DNA from: SLJN01 sp964505385
Lineage (GTDB): Bacteria; Bacteroidota; Rhodothermia; Balneolales; Natronogracilivirgulaceae
Assembly (NCBI GenBank): GCA_964505385.1
Contig: CAZDIA010000017.1
Span: forward strand, 1 to 57,664
Direction: 5' to 3'
Length of the DNA: 57,664 bases
The notes under the pieces: generated by a model
What the model saw: only the letters and a program-made list of their open reading frames with translations
Told to the model about the DNA's origin: nothing
Databases searched by the model: none
Program-made: the position numbers and the translations under genes
Part shown: positions 26,028 to 34,144 of the stretch, one piece after another
How positions within the stretch are numbered: position 1 is the first letter of the stretch
How the letters are laid out: each line of letters opens with the position of its first letter

Positions 26028-27142
26028 CACGCATAGGTATTCAGCATAACCGGCATAACCAGCATGAGCATATCTTCATCATCATCCTGGATAGATGGAC
26101 GTACAATGCCGGCCCGGTTAGGGGTAGAAAATTCAAAAATCACTTCGGGATCATCTATGTTACTGAGTACATCTGCCAGGTATTTTGCATTAAAACCGAT
26201 TTCCATTTCCTCGTTTTCGTACTCGCAGGGGATCACTTCCTCGGCCTCGCTGCTCATATCAATATCTTCTGCAGATATCTGCACCTGATTCGGCTCCATC
26301 TTCAGCCGCATTTGGCGTGTACTGGAGCTGGCAAATACCGAAACCCTCTTCACGGTAGCCAACATCTGTTCACGGTTTATTTTCAGCTCCTTATCATTCT
26401 CTTTCGGGATAACCGAATCATAATTCGGATACTGCTCATTGATCAGCCTGGTAACGATTATAGTTTTTCCACTCTGAAATCGCGCATGGTCAGAACCGAT
26501 GGTGATTTCACAATCCGTTTCTTCCAGAGCTTTACTAACCAGCGTGAGCGTTTTTTCCGGAGTGATGAAGTTGGTTTCTTCTGAGCCGACCAGGTCTTTA
26601 CGGATTAACCGTACCAGCCGGTGCCCATCTGTAGCAACAACCCTGCTTTCCTCAGAGCCAATCTGGAAGTAAACTCCCATCATAGCCGGCCGCAGATCAT
26701 CACTTGAAACAGCAAAACTGGTTTTTCGGATTACATCTTTTAGGGCTTCCGTAGTCGATTTTATGATCACACCTGAATCCAGCTGTGGCACATCCGGAAA
26801 CTCATCCGGGTCATCCCCTGCCAGTTTATAAACTCCCTGGTCAGTGCGGAATTTAACCTGGAAATTATCGGTAATATCAAACTGCACTGGGATATCAGGC
26901 AGTTGGCGTAGTGTTTCCACCAGTCGGCGTGCCGGTATAGCCACAGCACCATCATCTTCAACACTGGCTTCAACAAATTCCACAATACTAACCTCAAGAT
27001 CAGTTGCACACAAGCTGAGATTTCCATCTTCGCTCTTGAACAAGACTGTTTCCAGGATAGGAAGAGTCGCCTTACTTGGCACTGCACCTATTACGGCCTG
27101 CAGGCCACGCATCAATTCGGAGCTGGGGATACTGAATTTCAT
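26027..27142 (-). CDS. dnaN: DNA polymerase III subunit beta (sliding clamp)
   Basis: A 371-aa clamp protein with three similar domains. It opens with MKFSIPSSELMRGLQAVIGAVPSKATLPILETVL, typical of DnaN, has LVRLIRKDL in the middle domain, and ends in MLVMPVMLN, the usual C-terminal strand near the binding cleft. The dimeric ring tethers polymerase III and repair proteins to DNA. It is not next to dnaA, recF or gyrB here. The following SAM hydrolase family gene overlaps its stop codon. Confidence 0.97.
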   Translation of the reverse strand: MKFSIPSSELMRGLQAVIGAVPSKATLPILETVLFKSEDGNLSLCATDLEVSIVEFVEASVEDDGAVAIPARRLVETLRQLPDIPVQFDITDNFQVKFRTDQGVYKLAGDDPDEFPDVPQLDSGVIIKSTTEALKDVIRKTSFAVSSDDLRPAMMGVYFQIGSEESRVVATDGHRLVRLIRKDLVGSEETNFITPEKTLTLVSKALEETDCEITIGSDHARFQSGKTIIVTRLINEQYPNYDSVIPKENDKELKINREQMLATVKRVSVFASSSTRQMRLKMEPNQVQISAEDIDMSSEAEEVIPCEYENEEMEIGFNAKYLADVLSNIDDPEVIFEFSTPNRAGIVRPSIQDDDEDMLMLVMPVMLNTYA

Positions 27143-27525
27143 ATGAATTGCTGTTTTAAATAGTTTCCGTACACAGTTTTATTTATCATACTATAATAAC
27201 AGATACTGCTACTCTCTGCAACTCTGTAATTATTCTTTCACCCTTCAAATAATGAAAATTTTGATCTGCGAATAAGCGATTAAAAGAGTAAAGCAATATT
27301 AGTTATTAAACTCCGCTCATTTTATATAAAAATTATCACAGCCGATGCTACCGCAGCTGCTTATGTTGATTGATTTGATTTCTGGTTTATTAACCTGTTA
27401 CAAGATTCAAGTGGCAAAAACTTTATATCATTTCAAAAATAATAACTGAGCTGTTTTTTACTTCTGCCAATTTGATTAACTTGACTCCTCTATATATAGT
27501 GATGAGTATATACCCTACATTTCTG
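27143..27525. other. Divergent intergenic region dnaN / PorV-like gene
   Basis: A 383-bp AT-rich spacer holding the dnaN candidate promoter and, presumably, the promoter of the plus-strand gene. One TTATCACA resembles a DnaA box, but there is no cluster. Nothing else was seen. Confidence 0.55.
27193..27221 (-). promoter_or_regulatory. Candidate promoter of dnaN
   Basis: On the minus strand TTGCAG (27221-27216) and TATTAT (27198-27193) are 17 bp apart and end about 50 bp before the dnaN start. The match to sigma-70 hexamers is 4/6 and 5/6. Confidence 0.4.
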
Positions 27526-28638
27526 ATGCCAAAACTCAAAATTTATCTACTTACCACACTGCTTACCATCGGATTGAGTGTTCCAGGTTTCGCTCAGGAT
27601 TTTGAAAGCGCAAAGTACGGTGGTGATTTCCTCTCCGTAGGTGGAGGAGCACGCGCACTTGGCATGGGCGGGGCTCAAACCGCTTTTGTTAATGATATTA
27701 CCTCCGGCTACTGGAATCCTGCCGGATTGGCGCGTATGGAAGATCTGGAGCTGGCTTATATGCACTCTCAGCGATTTGCAGGTATTGTGAATTATGATTA
27801 CGGAGCTCTCGGATTACCCGTACGAAATTCTGAAGGAGTTATAGGGATCAGTTTTTTTCGCCAGGGTATTGACGGCATAAAAAACACTATGGAAGCGTGG
27901 GATTTTGAAAACAATCGCCCCCGTTCGAACCCCGCCGATTATTTCACCGAATTCAGCGCTGCAGACATGGCCCTGTTTTTGACCTACGCGGCTGCCGCTA
28001 CGGATAATCTGAACTGGGGAGTTTCGGCCAAAGTGATTAACCACCGGCTTGGCCCTTTTGCTGACGCCTGGGGATACAGTCTTGATGTTGGTATGCAGTA
28101 CCAGACTTCAGATTACTATTTTGGAGTTAACCTGATGGATATTACCACCATGATGAAGTTCTGGAGTGTGGACTCCGAAGAGCTTGCCCCGCTTGGGGAT
28201 GAGGATATGTTTGGGGGCGAATTCGGCAGTGAAATGCCGGAGGGACAAAATGAACGTGTCCTGCCCACGGTCAAACTCGGACTTGGCAGAATATTCGATT
28301 TCAATGATTTTCAGCTAACCACAGCTCTTGATGCTGATTTCCGTTTCGAAGGGCGGCAGACGTATTTCTACAATGTAGGTGATATCAGCATTGAACCACA
28401 TGTCGGTGTTGAACTTGGCTATCATGATTTAATATTTCTGAGAACCGGCGTCACCGATTTTCATCTTGATGAAGAGGGTAATCATTATGTTTCCCCGACA
28501 ATCGGAGCAGGTCTTAAGGTCGGATCTGTATTTCTGGATTACGGTTTCAGCAGTTTTGCAGGTATTGCATCCGATTTAGGTTTTACACATCGCATATCTC
28601 TTAACGTTTCACTCGACCCGGATGTGTTCAGCCGGTAA
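27526..28638 (+). CDS. PorV/PorQ-like outer-membrane beta-barrel protein
   Basis: A 370-aa protein with a clear signal peptide (MPKLKIYLLTTLLTIGLSV, cleavage after GFAQ). The mature start FLSVGGGARALGMGGAQTAFVND, then SGYWNPAGLA, is diagnostic of the PorV/PorQ (FadL-like barrel) family. These work with the Bacteroidota type IX secretion system as outer-membrane shuttle or attachment proteins, though many family members are uncharacterised paralogues. ATG 27526 is chosen over TTG 27472 and ATG 27502 because it begins the signal peptide directly. No other type IX genes are adjacent, so a role in that system is likely but unproven. Confidence 0.83.
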   Translation: MPKLKIYLLTTLLTIGLSVPGFAQDFESAKYGGDFLSVGGGARALGMGGAQTAFVNDITSGYWNPAGLARMEDLELAYMHSQRFAGIVNYDYGALGLPVRNSEGVIGISFFRQGIDGIKNTMEAWDFENNRPRSNPADYFTEFSAADMALFLTYAAAATDNLNWGVSAKVINHRLGPFADAWGYSLDVGMQYQTSDYYFGVNLMDITTMMKFWSVDSEELAPLGDEDMFGGEFGSEMPEGQNERVLPTVKLGLGRIFDFNDFQLTTALDADFRFEGRQTYFYNVGDISIEPHVGVELGYHDLIFLRTGVTDFHLDEEGNHYVSPTIGAGLKVGSVFLDYGFSSFAGIASDLGFTHRISLNVSLDPDVFSR

Positions 28639-28640
28639 TT

Positions 28641-28797
28641 GAAGATGAAAAGAGGTAAAGATGTGAAGAAGTAAAGATGAAAAGAATTTAGCCTACTTAG
28701 CTGCTCCTTCAAGCTATTCTTATTTTCTTGACTTCTTGTCATCTTGACTTCTTAAAATTCTTCATGATAAAGGGGATACGGAAACAAAACTTTTCTT
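28641..28797. repeat. Palindromic AAGTCAAGATGA repeat, full copy A
   Basis: A 157-bp non-coding element aligning over its length with 45742-45901. The left arm (28641-28690, purine-rich) and right arm (28718-28766) are imperfect reverse complements, so the single strand can fold into a long hairpin. It begins 2 bp after the stop codon of the upstream gene. Confidence 0.82.
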
Positions 28798-28885
28798 TGA
28801 GCTTTTGAAGATTTGACTCAATTCCCTACCTTTTCAGCGCTGTAACTCCAGGCAACCTACTCCGACTCTCACATTTAATTAGTGC

Positions 28886-28945
28886 CTCTAAGAAAACGCC
28901 AATATCTTCGTTCCTGATCTTGGCGTATTCACAGGTCACTTAGAG
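28886..28945 (+). other. Nested hairpin in the leader of the ATP-grasp gene
   Basis: The inner stem pairs ACGCCAATATC (28896-28906) with GATCTTGGCGT (28916-28926), 10 of 11 positions, around TTCGTTCCT. CTCTAAG (28886-28892) can pair with CTTAGAG (28939-28945) as an outer stem. An alternative pairing of TAAGAAA with TTTCTTA just downstream is also possible. It lies 30-90 bp before the start codon. Confidence 0.45.
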
Positions 28946-28976
28946 TTTCTTACAGACAACTAATTTGCGATTATAA

Positions 28977-29915
28977 ATGTCATCATTTTACGCCGATGTG
29001 GCACTCCTGACCGAAAACCGATATGAAGCTGCCACCGCCAATAAAAACGACTGGTATTTTCAAAATATCCTTCATGATGACCGCCTTTTAAGTGATGCCC
29101 TTTGGGAATACGGATTGACTACTCAGCGAGTTGACTGGGCCCGCCGGGATGTTGACTGGTCTGAATTCAGATGTGCTGTCTTTCGCACTACCTGGGATTA
29201 TTATGGTCAATACCAAGAATTTTCTGAATGGCTTGCTAATATTGAGAAACAAACGATTCTTAGCAATGATGCCAGTATCATAAGATGGAATATTGATAAG
29301 CATTACCTCGCTGATCTTCAAAACAGAGGGATTTCTGTTGTCCCATCGCGATTTCTGGAAACCGGTTATGAACTAGACCTGAGTAGCTTACTCAAGGAAA
29401 CCGGATGGGGCGAAGCTGTTATCAAACCGTGTGTGTCCGGTGGAGCAAGGCACACCTACCGGGTAAACTTTGAAAATGCTGATCACATAGCTTCATTAAT
29501 CCAGCCTGTTCTTGCCAAGGAGTCTTTTTTGTTGCAACCTTTTGTTCGGGAGATTATCAATACCGGCGAAGATACTTTGATGGTATTGCATGGTGAGTTT
29601 ACCCATGCGGTGCGAAAAGTAGCAAAACCTGGGGATTTCCGTGTTCAGGATGATCATGGGGGAACATACCGCACATTTACCCCAACCGCTGAACAGATCC
29701 AATTAGCTGAGCAGGCTATTTCGGTGGTTGAACCCTATCCTGAATATGCCCGGGTTGATATGGTCCGGGACCATAACGGGCAGTGGTCCATCATGGAATT
29801 AGAACTTATCGAGCCTGAACTTTGGTTGCGTGAACACCCTCCTGCTGCAAAAAAAATGGCAAAAGCTATTGCCGGATTAATCCACCGCAAAGAGGGAAAA
29901 CAGAAAACTTCCTGA
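28977..29915 (+). CDS. ATP-grasp domain protein
   Basis: A 312-aa protein. An N-terminal pre-ATP-grasp part (VALLTENRYEAA; AVFRTTWDYY, about 64-73) precedes an ATP-grasp fold with EAVIKPCVSGGARHTYR, SFLLQPFVREI, GEDTLMVLHGEFTHAVRKVAK, YARVDMV and the metal-binding end MELELIEPELWL. The layout resembles RimK/glutathione-synthetase-like or DcsG-like ligases that join a carboxylate to an amine using ATP. Its substrates are unknown and no biosynthetic partner lies next to it. ATG 28978 fits the frame boundary. Confidence 0.78.
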   Translation: MSSFYADVALLTENRYEAATANKNDWYFQNILHDDRLLSDALWEYGLTTQRVDWARRDVDWSEFRCAVFRTTWDYYGQYQEFSEWLANIEKQTILSNDASIIRWNIDKHYLADLQNRGISVVPSRFLETGYELDLSSLLKETGWGEAVIKPCVSGGARHTYRVNFENADHIASLIQPVLAKESFLLQPFVREIINTGEDTLMVLHGEFTHAVRKVAKPGDFRVQDDHGGTYRTFTPTAEQIQLAEQAISVVEPYPEYARVDMVRDHNGQWSIMELELIEPELWLREHPPAAKKMAKAIAGLIHRKEGKQKTS

Positions 29916-30040
29916 GAGTGAACCAATAGCTTGCTTACTTCTTTTATACAGATTTTATGAGAACTGCGTTTCATGCAAAAGGATCGATTGCAAAATTTTC
30001 CTTCAATTGAAATCCGAGTTAAAACCTGCTGACCAATAGA

Positions 30041-30964
30041 TTGGCTACTGTCATCATAGCCGGCCCGACAAGTGCCGGCAAAAGCCAGGCCGCAATAGAT
30101 ATCGCCCGGGAATTTGATTGTCCGGTTATATCCGCCGATGCCCGTCAATGTTATAAATATCTGGATATTGGCACGGGAAAAGTGCCGGCTGAGATTCTTG
30201 AAGAAATCCCGCATTATAATATCTCCATTTTTGAACCTGATGAGCCTGATACGGCCGCAGATTTTGCCAATCGTTGCAAAGATTGGAGCGGGGAAATTTT
30301 GCAATCCTCTGAGCTTTGTTTATATGCCGGAGGTAGTACGCTTCATCTTGAATCGATACTTTATCCTTTTGATGATATCCCGGATGCTAATCCCGAAAAC
30401 GTAAGTAAGCTGGAAGAAGAAGCTGATACTTTCGGCGTTGAACATCTGTTCAAAAAACTCAAAAACGTTGATCCTGTTTATTCAAAAAAAATGGACGGTT
30501 TCAATCGCCATCGCATAATCCGGGCACTTGATGTGTGGATGCAAACCGGTGAACCTTTCAGTTCTTTTCATCACAAAAATAAAACTAATCCTGATGCTGA
30601 TCTGATTTTTATCCTCTCACCCGAGCGTCAAACACTTCACGAGCGCATTAATAACCGGGTTGACGAGATGCTGAATGAAGGTTTCGTTCAAGAGGTTAAA
30701 TCTATACTTGAGATGGGATTTTCACCAGAGATACAATCGCTTAAAACGGTAGGCTATCGCGAAGTGATTGCTTATCTTAACGGCGAACTTGATTACCCGA
30801 ATATGGTTGAGAAAATCAAAACACAAACCCGGCGATATGCCAAACGGCAGATTACCTGGTTTCGCCGCTGGCCTGATGCTGTGTGGATTGACTCAGGCCA
30901 ATCCCGGGACAAAATCAAAAAAGAATTAATTTCTTACATAAAACCGCTCATAAAAAATCCGTAA
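30041..30964 (+). CDS. miaA: tRNA dimethylallyltransferase
   Basis: A 307-aa enzyme that adds an isopentenyl group to A37 of tRNAs reading UNN codons. The ATP-binding loop is AGPTSAGKS (7-15), followed by VISADARQCYKYLDIGTGK, LYAGGSTLHLE, HRIIRALDVW and QTRRYAKRQITWFRR, all typical of MiaA. It appears to start at TTG 30041; no ATG is available between the upstream in-frame stop and the Walker A motif, so the rare start is well supported. It begins a run of tightly spaced plus-strand genes, with purS 4 bp downstream. Confidence 0.95.
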   Translation: MATVIIAGPTSAGKSQAAIDIAREFDCPVISADARQCYKYLDIGTGKVPAEILEEIPHYNISIFEPDEPDTAADFANRCKDWSGEILQSSELCLYAGGSTLHLESILYPFDDIPDANPENVSKLEEEADTFGVEHLFKKLKNVDPVYSKKMDGFNRHRIIRALDVWMQTGEPFSSFHHKNKTNPDADLIFILSPERQTLHERINNRVDEMLNEGFVQEVKSILEMGFSPEIQSLKTVGYREVIAYLNGELDYPNMVEKIKTQTRRYAKRQITWFRRWPDAVWIDSGQSRDKIKKELISYIKPLIKNP

Positions 30965-30968
30965 AACG

Positions 30969-31232
30969 ATGGCTAAGTTTCACGCCGAAATCAAAATACG
31001 AAAACGCCCTTCAATTCTTGATCCACAGGGGAAGGCTTCTCTCCATGCTTTATCCAACCTTGGGTTTGAAGGAATTGATGAATTACGTATAGGCAAACTA
31101 ATAAATATCACTATAGAGGCTGACTCAAAAGATCAAGCGGAAGCTCAAGCGCGCAACGCATGCGAAAAGCTTTTGGCAAATGAGGTCATGGAAGATTTTG
31201 AAGTTATTGTAACCGAACCCGACACCGTATAG
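30969..31232 (+). CDS. purS: Phosphoribosylformylglycinamidine synthase subunit PurS
   Basis: An 87-aa protein, the normal PurS length. It has KIRKRPSILDPQGKA at the start and RIGKLINITIEA in the middle, both standard for the family. PurS dimers bridge PurL and the glutaminase PurQ to form the three-part FGAM synthase of de novo purine synthesis. It lies 4 bp after miaA and 13 bp before purQ. purL is not in this window. Confidence 0.95.
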   Translation: MAKFHAEIKIRKRPSILDPQGKASLHALSNLGFEGIDELRIGKLINITIEADSKDQAEAQARNACEKLLANEVMEDFEVIVTEPDTV

Positions 31233-31245
31233 TTTTTAAATTTTT

Positions 31246-31947
31246 ATGGCTGCTACTATTGGTATAATCGTATTCCCAGGATCCAACTGCGATCATGATG
31301 CTTATTACGCTCTAAAACACGAAATCGGCGCGAACACCCGCTTCATCTGGCATAAAGAAACCGAAATTGATTCCGTCGATGGCATCATCATTCCGGGCGG
31401 ATTTTCTTATGGTGATTATCTCCGATCCGGGGCAATTGCACGATTTTCCCCGGTGATGAAAGAAGTCGAAAAATTCGCAAATGACGGAGGACCCGTTCTA
31501 GGTATTTGTAATGGTTTTCAGGTTTTACTGGAAGCCGGACTGCTTCCCGGCACAATGATGCACAATAAGCAGCTCAAGTTCAGCTGCCGTATGGTTCATG
31601 TTACCTGTAAAAATCCTGATACGATTTTTACCTCCGGCATTAATCGTGGCCGGGTGTTAAAATTGCCGATCGCTCATGGCGAAGGCAATTACTTTGCTTC
31701 TGATGACGAATTGAAAAGATTGTATGATCAAAACCAAATTGTGTTTACTTATACGGACGAAAATGGAAATCCTACTCCGCATGCTAACCCGAATGGGTCT
31801 GTTGAAAATATCGCTGGTGTATGCAACCAAAAAGGCAATGTACTCGGTATGATGCCGCATCCGGAACGGGCGGTTGATCCGAATCTGGGATCAGAGGACG
31901 GCAAAGTTATTTTAACCGCCATGCTAAACTCTCTTGAACCTGCCTGA
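31246..31947 (+). CDS. purQ: Phosphoribosylformylglycinamidine synthase subunit PurQ (glutaminase)
   Basis: A 233-aa class I glutamine amidotransferase that supplies ammonia to PurL for FGAM formation. It opens with IGIIVFPGSNCDHD. The nucleophile is C88 in LGICNGFQ, and H205 and E207 in MPHPER complete the triad. PIAHGEGNYF (141-150) is also family-typical. It follows purS closely. The next gene's ATG lies one base after its stop codon. Confidence 0.96.
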   Translation: MAATIGIIVFPGSNCDHDAYYALKHEIGANTRFIWHKETEIDSVDGIIIPGGFSYGDYLRSGAIARFSPVMKEVEKFANDGGPVLGICNGFQVLLEAGLLPGTMMHNKQLKFSCRMVHVTCKNPDTIFTSGINRGRVLKLPIAHGEGNYFASDDELKRLYDQNQIVFTYTDENGNPTPHANPNGSVENIAGVCNQKGNVLGMMPHPERAVDPNLGSEDGKVILTAMLNSLEPA

Positions 31948-31948
31948 T

Positions 31949-32992
31949 ATGAATTTCGAACTTCTCAAAAAAATTACCCAAACACCTGCCGCACCAGGAT
32001 ATGAACAGGAGCTTACAGATTTCCTGAAGTCTCATTTCGAATCCCGCGATATCCCGACCCATATAGATTCAATGGGTAACCTGACGGTTACACTTGGTGA
32101 AGGTGAACCCACCGTAATGAGCGCGGCTCATGTGGATGAAATTAGTCTGATATCTACACATATTGAAAAAGACGGTTTCATCCGGTTCAGTACTTTGGGA
32201 GGATTTGATCCGCGCACATTATACACTCAGGCGGTTACGGTGCTATCAAAAGAGGGAGCGATTCCCGGAGTTATCGGCGGGATGCCTGCGCATATTCTTA
32301 GTGATGAAGAAAAAAAACAGGCTCCAAAAATTGAAAACCTTTATATTGACACGGGGCTTCCCGCGGAAAAAGTAAAAGAGATTGTGCCCACCGGCACTTT
32401 AATAGTCCGGGACAGGCCGCTTCAGCAGATGGGAGATTGTATCACTTCCAAATCTTTGGATAACCGGATTTCTGTCTACATGCTTGCTGAGGCCGTTTTA
32501 AGTTTATCCAAAGAGAAACTGCCTTGCACTTTTAATGCTGTTTTTACGGTTCAGGAAGAAGTGGGCATCAGGGGAGCTCGTGTTGCCGCTCAGCGTTTAC
32601 GACCTGATATCGGGATAGCATTGGATATCACTCTGGCCGCTGATAACCCCGGCGTGGAAGAAAGCAGGTGGGTTACCAGGCCGGGCAAAGGCACCGCAAT
32701 TAAAATTATGGATAGCAGTGTTATATCCACGCATTCACTGGTCAGTTATATGATTGAGATTGCGGAAAAAAATGAGATCACCTTTCAACGCGAAGTTCTC
32801 ACAGCGGGGGGCACCGACACTTCCGGAATGCAGTACCTTGCAGGCCTGGGATCGCATGTTACCTGTATCTCCACACCGACAAGATATGTTCATAGCGCGG
32901 TTGAGTTGTGTGATATCAATGATGTAGAACAAGGAATATTACTGCTGCAACACGCTATCCGCAAAATTGACCGTTATCAACCGGATGGATAA
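31949..32992 (+). CDS. M42-family aminopeptidase (FrvX/PepA-like)
   Basis: A 347-aa cytosolic metallo-aminopeptidase of the M42 family, whose members form large dodecameric, tetrahedral particles that trim peptides. Metal ligands can be read in SAAHVDEISL, SLDNRISVYML, TVQEEVGIRGA (adjacent catalytic and ligand glutamates), ALDITLAADNPG and the final TRYVHSAVE; GGTDTSGMQ is also typical. ATG 31949 is chosen; a TTG at 31934 lies inside purQ. The 3' end overlaps the lptB start by 8 bp. Confidence 0.9.
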   Translation: MNFELLKKITQTPAAPGYEQELTDFLKSHFESRDIPTHIDSMGNLTVTLGEGEPTVMSAAHVDEISLISTHIEKDGFIRFSTLGGFDPRTLYTQAVTVLSKEGAIPGVIGGMPAHILSDEEKKQAPKIENLYIDTGLPAEKVKEIVPTGTLIVRDRPLQQMGDCITSKSLDNRISVYMLAEAVLSLSKEKLPCTFNAVFTVQEEVGIRGARVAAQRLRPDIGIALDITLAADNPGVEESRWVTRPGKGTAIKIMDSSVISTHSLVSYMIEIAEKNEITFQREVLTAGGTDTSGMQYLAGLGSHVTCISTPTRYVHSAVELCDINDVEQGILLLQHAIRKIDRYQPDG

Positions 32993-33752
32993 TCAAAACG
33001 AACATAGCACTGCTTCTAAACTCTTCGGCGAGGATTTGGTCAAGCGGTACCGAAAACGTACCGTGGCTGATCATGTCTCCATTTCGGTTAAACAGTCCGA
33101 AATTGTAGGTTTGCTTGGCCCGAATGGCGCGGGTAAAACCACAACGTTTTACATGGTAGTTGGCCTGATTCGGCCCAATAAAGGAGAAATCTATTTTGAT
33201 GATACCCGAATTACCAAATGGGCTATGTATCAAAGAGCCAGAAAAGGAATTGGGTATCTGTCTCAGGAAGCATCTGTTTTCCGTAATCTTACCGTTCGTC
33301 AAAATCTGGAATCCATTCTGGAATTTTTTTCGGTTCCGGCGAAAGAGCGCCGGGAGCGGTCCGATCAACTCGTTGAAGAATTTGGCCTTGAAAAAGTAGT
33401 AAACAGTAAAGGATACAATCTTTCAGGCGGAGAACGGCGCAGAACTGAAATTGCCCGCGCCATGGTCACCGACCCGAAGTTTATGTTGCTTGATGAACCA
33501 TTTGCGGGAGTGGACCCTATTGCGGTTGAGGATATTCAAAAAATCATCCAGTCGCTTAAAAACAAAAATATTGGAATTTTGATTACCGATCACAACGTTC
33601 ATGAAACACTTGCAATCACCGACCGCGCATATTTGATGTTTGAAGGAAGAATTCTGAAAGAAGGCAGCTCAGATTTTCTTGCTGAAGATGAAGAAGCCAA
33701 AAAACTCTATCTTGGCGAACAGTTTCGTCTTGACCGCTATAGTTATTCCTGA
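32985..33752 (+). CDS. lptB: LPS export ABC transporter ATP-binding protein
   Basis: A 255-aa cytoplasmic ATPase that powers LptFG extraction of lipopolysaccharide from the inner membrane. It shows Walker A GPNGAGKT (45-52), the Q-loop in YLSQEASVFRNLTVRQN, signature NLSGGERRR, Walker B MLLDEPFAGVDPIA and the H-switch ITDHNVHET. The SQEASVFR and GVDPIAVEDIQ segments are distinctive of LptB rather than other ABC ATPases. ATG 32985 overlaps the M42 peptidase gene; a TTG at 32967 is less likely. lptF/lptG/lptC are not adjacent. A rhodanese gene follows after 20 bp. Confidence 0.93.
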   Translation: MDNQNEHSTASKLFGEDLVKRYRKRTVADHVSISVKQSEIVGLLGPNGAGKTTTFYMVVGLIRPNKGEIYFDDTRITKWAMYQRARKGIGYLSQEASVFRNLTVRQNLESILEFFSVPAKERRERSDQLVEEFGLEKVVNSKGYNLSGGERRRTEIARAMVTDPKFMLLDEPFAGVDPIAVEDIQKIIQSLKNKNIGILITDHNVHETLAITDRAYLMFEGRILKEGSSDFLAEDEEAKKLYLGEQFRLDRYSYS

Positions 33753-33772
33753 TTTAATCAAAAAGACAGCAC

Positions 33773-34099
33773 ATGAAAGTCAATCAAATAGATGTACATG
33801 AATTGAAAGCTAAACTCGACAGCGAAAACCCGCCTGTTTTAGTTGATGTCCGTGAACCAATGGAACGAGAGTTTACGCATATTGATGGTGAATTTATTCC
33901 ACTTGGCGAGTTGCCAGACCGGACAGACGATCTACAGGATTACAAAAATCACGAAGTCGTCATCTACTGCCGAAGCGGTGTAAGAAGTGCCGAAGCGTGC
34001 AAAATCCTGCAAAAAGAGGGCTTTCAAAATGTCAAAAATCTTCAAGGGGGGATTCTTTCCTGGTCTGAGGAAATCGATCCCACTATCCCTCAGTACTAA
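33773..34099 (+). CDS. Single-domain rhodanese-like protein
   Basis: A 108-aa protein consisting of one rhodanese domain. The N-terminal signature is PPVLVDVREPMERE, and the active-site loop is IYCRSGVRS, where the cysteine would carry a persulfide. It ends with LQGGILSWSEEIDPTIPQY, usual for cytosolic GlpE/PspE-type sulfurtransferases. It is the last gene of the miaA-to-lptB run and converges on rho with a 45-bp gap. The sulfur acceptor is unknown. Confidence 0.88.
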   Translation: MKVNQIDVHELKAKLDSENPPVLVDVREPMEREFTHIDGEFIPLGELPDRTDDLQDYKNHEVVIYCRSGVRSAEACKILQKEGFQNVKNLQGGILSWSEEIDPTIPQY

Positions 34100-34144
34100 T
34101 AATTTGAGTGATTAGAATCTGAAAGAAAACTCTAAGTGCACTAA

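Larger units (their letters stand above)
28639..28976. other. Intergenic region with a repeat and a nested hairpin
   Basis: This 338-bp spacer contains repeat copy A and, nearer the next gene, the structured segment at 28886-28945. No reading frame with any resemblance was seen. Confidence 0.6.

Noticed and set aside
27143..27525. Replication origin next to dnaN
   Set aside because: Only one weak DnaA-box-like TTATCACA, no cluster, no dnaA, recF or gyrB beside dnaN.
29735..30304. 189-codon minus-strand open frame across the miaA start
   Set aside because: Antisense to the ATP-grasp and miaA genes, both with clear motifs; no resemblance of its own.
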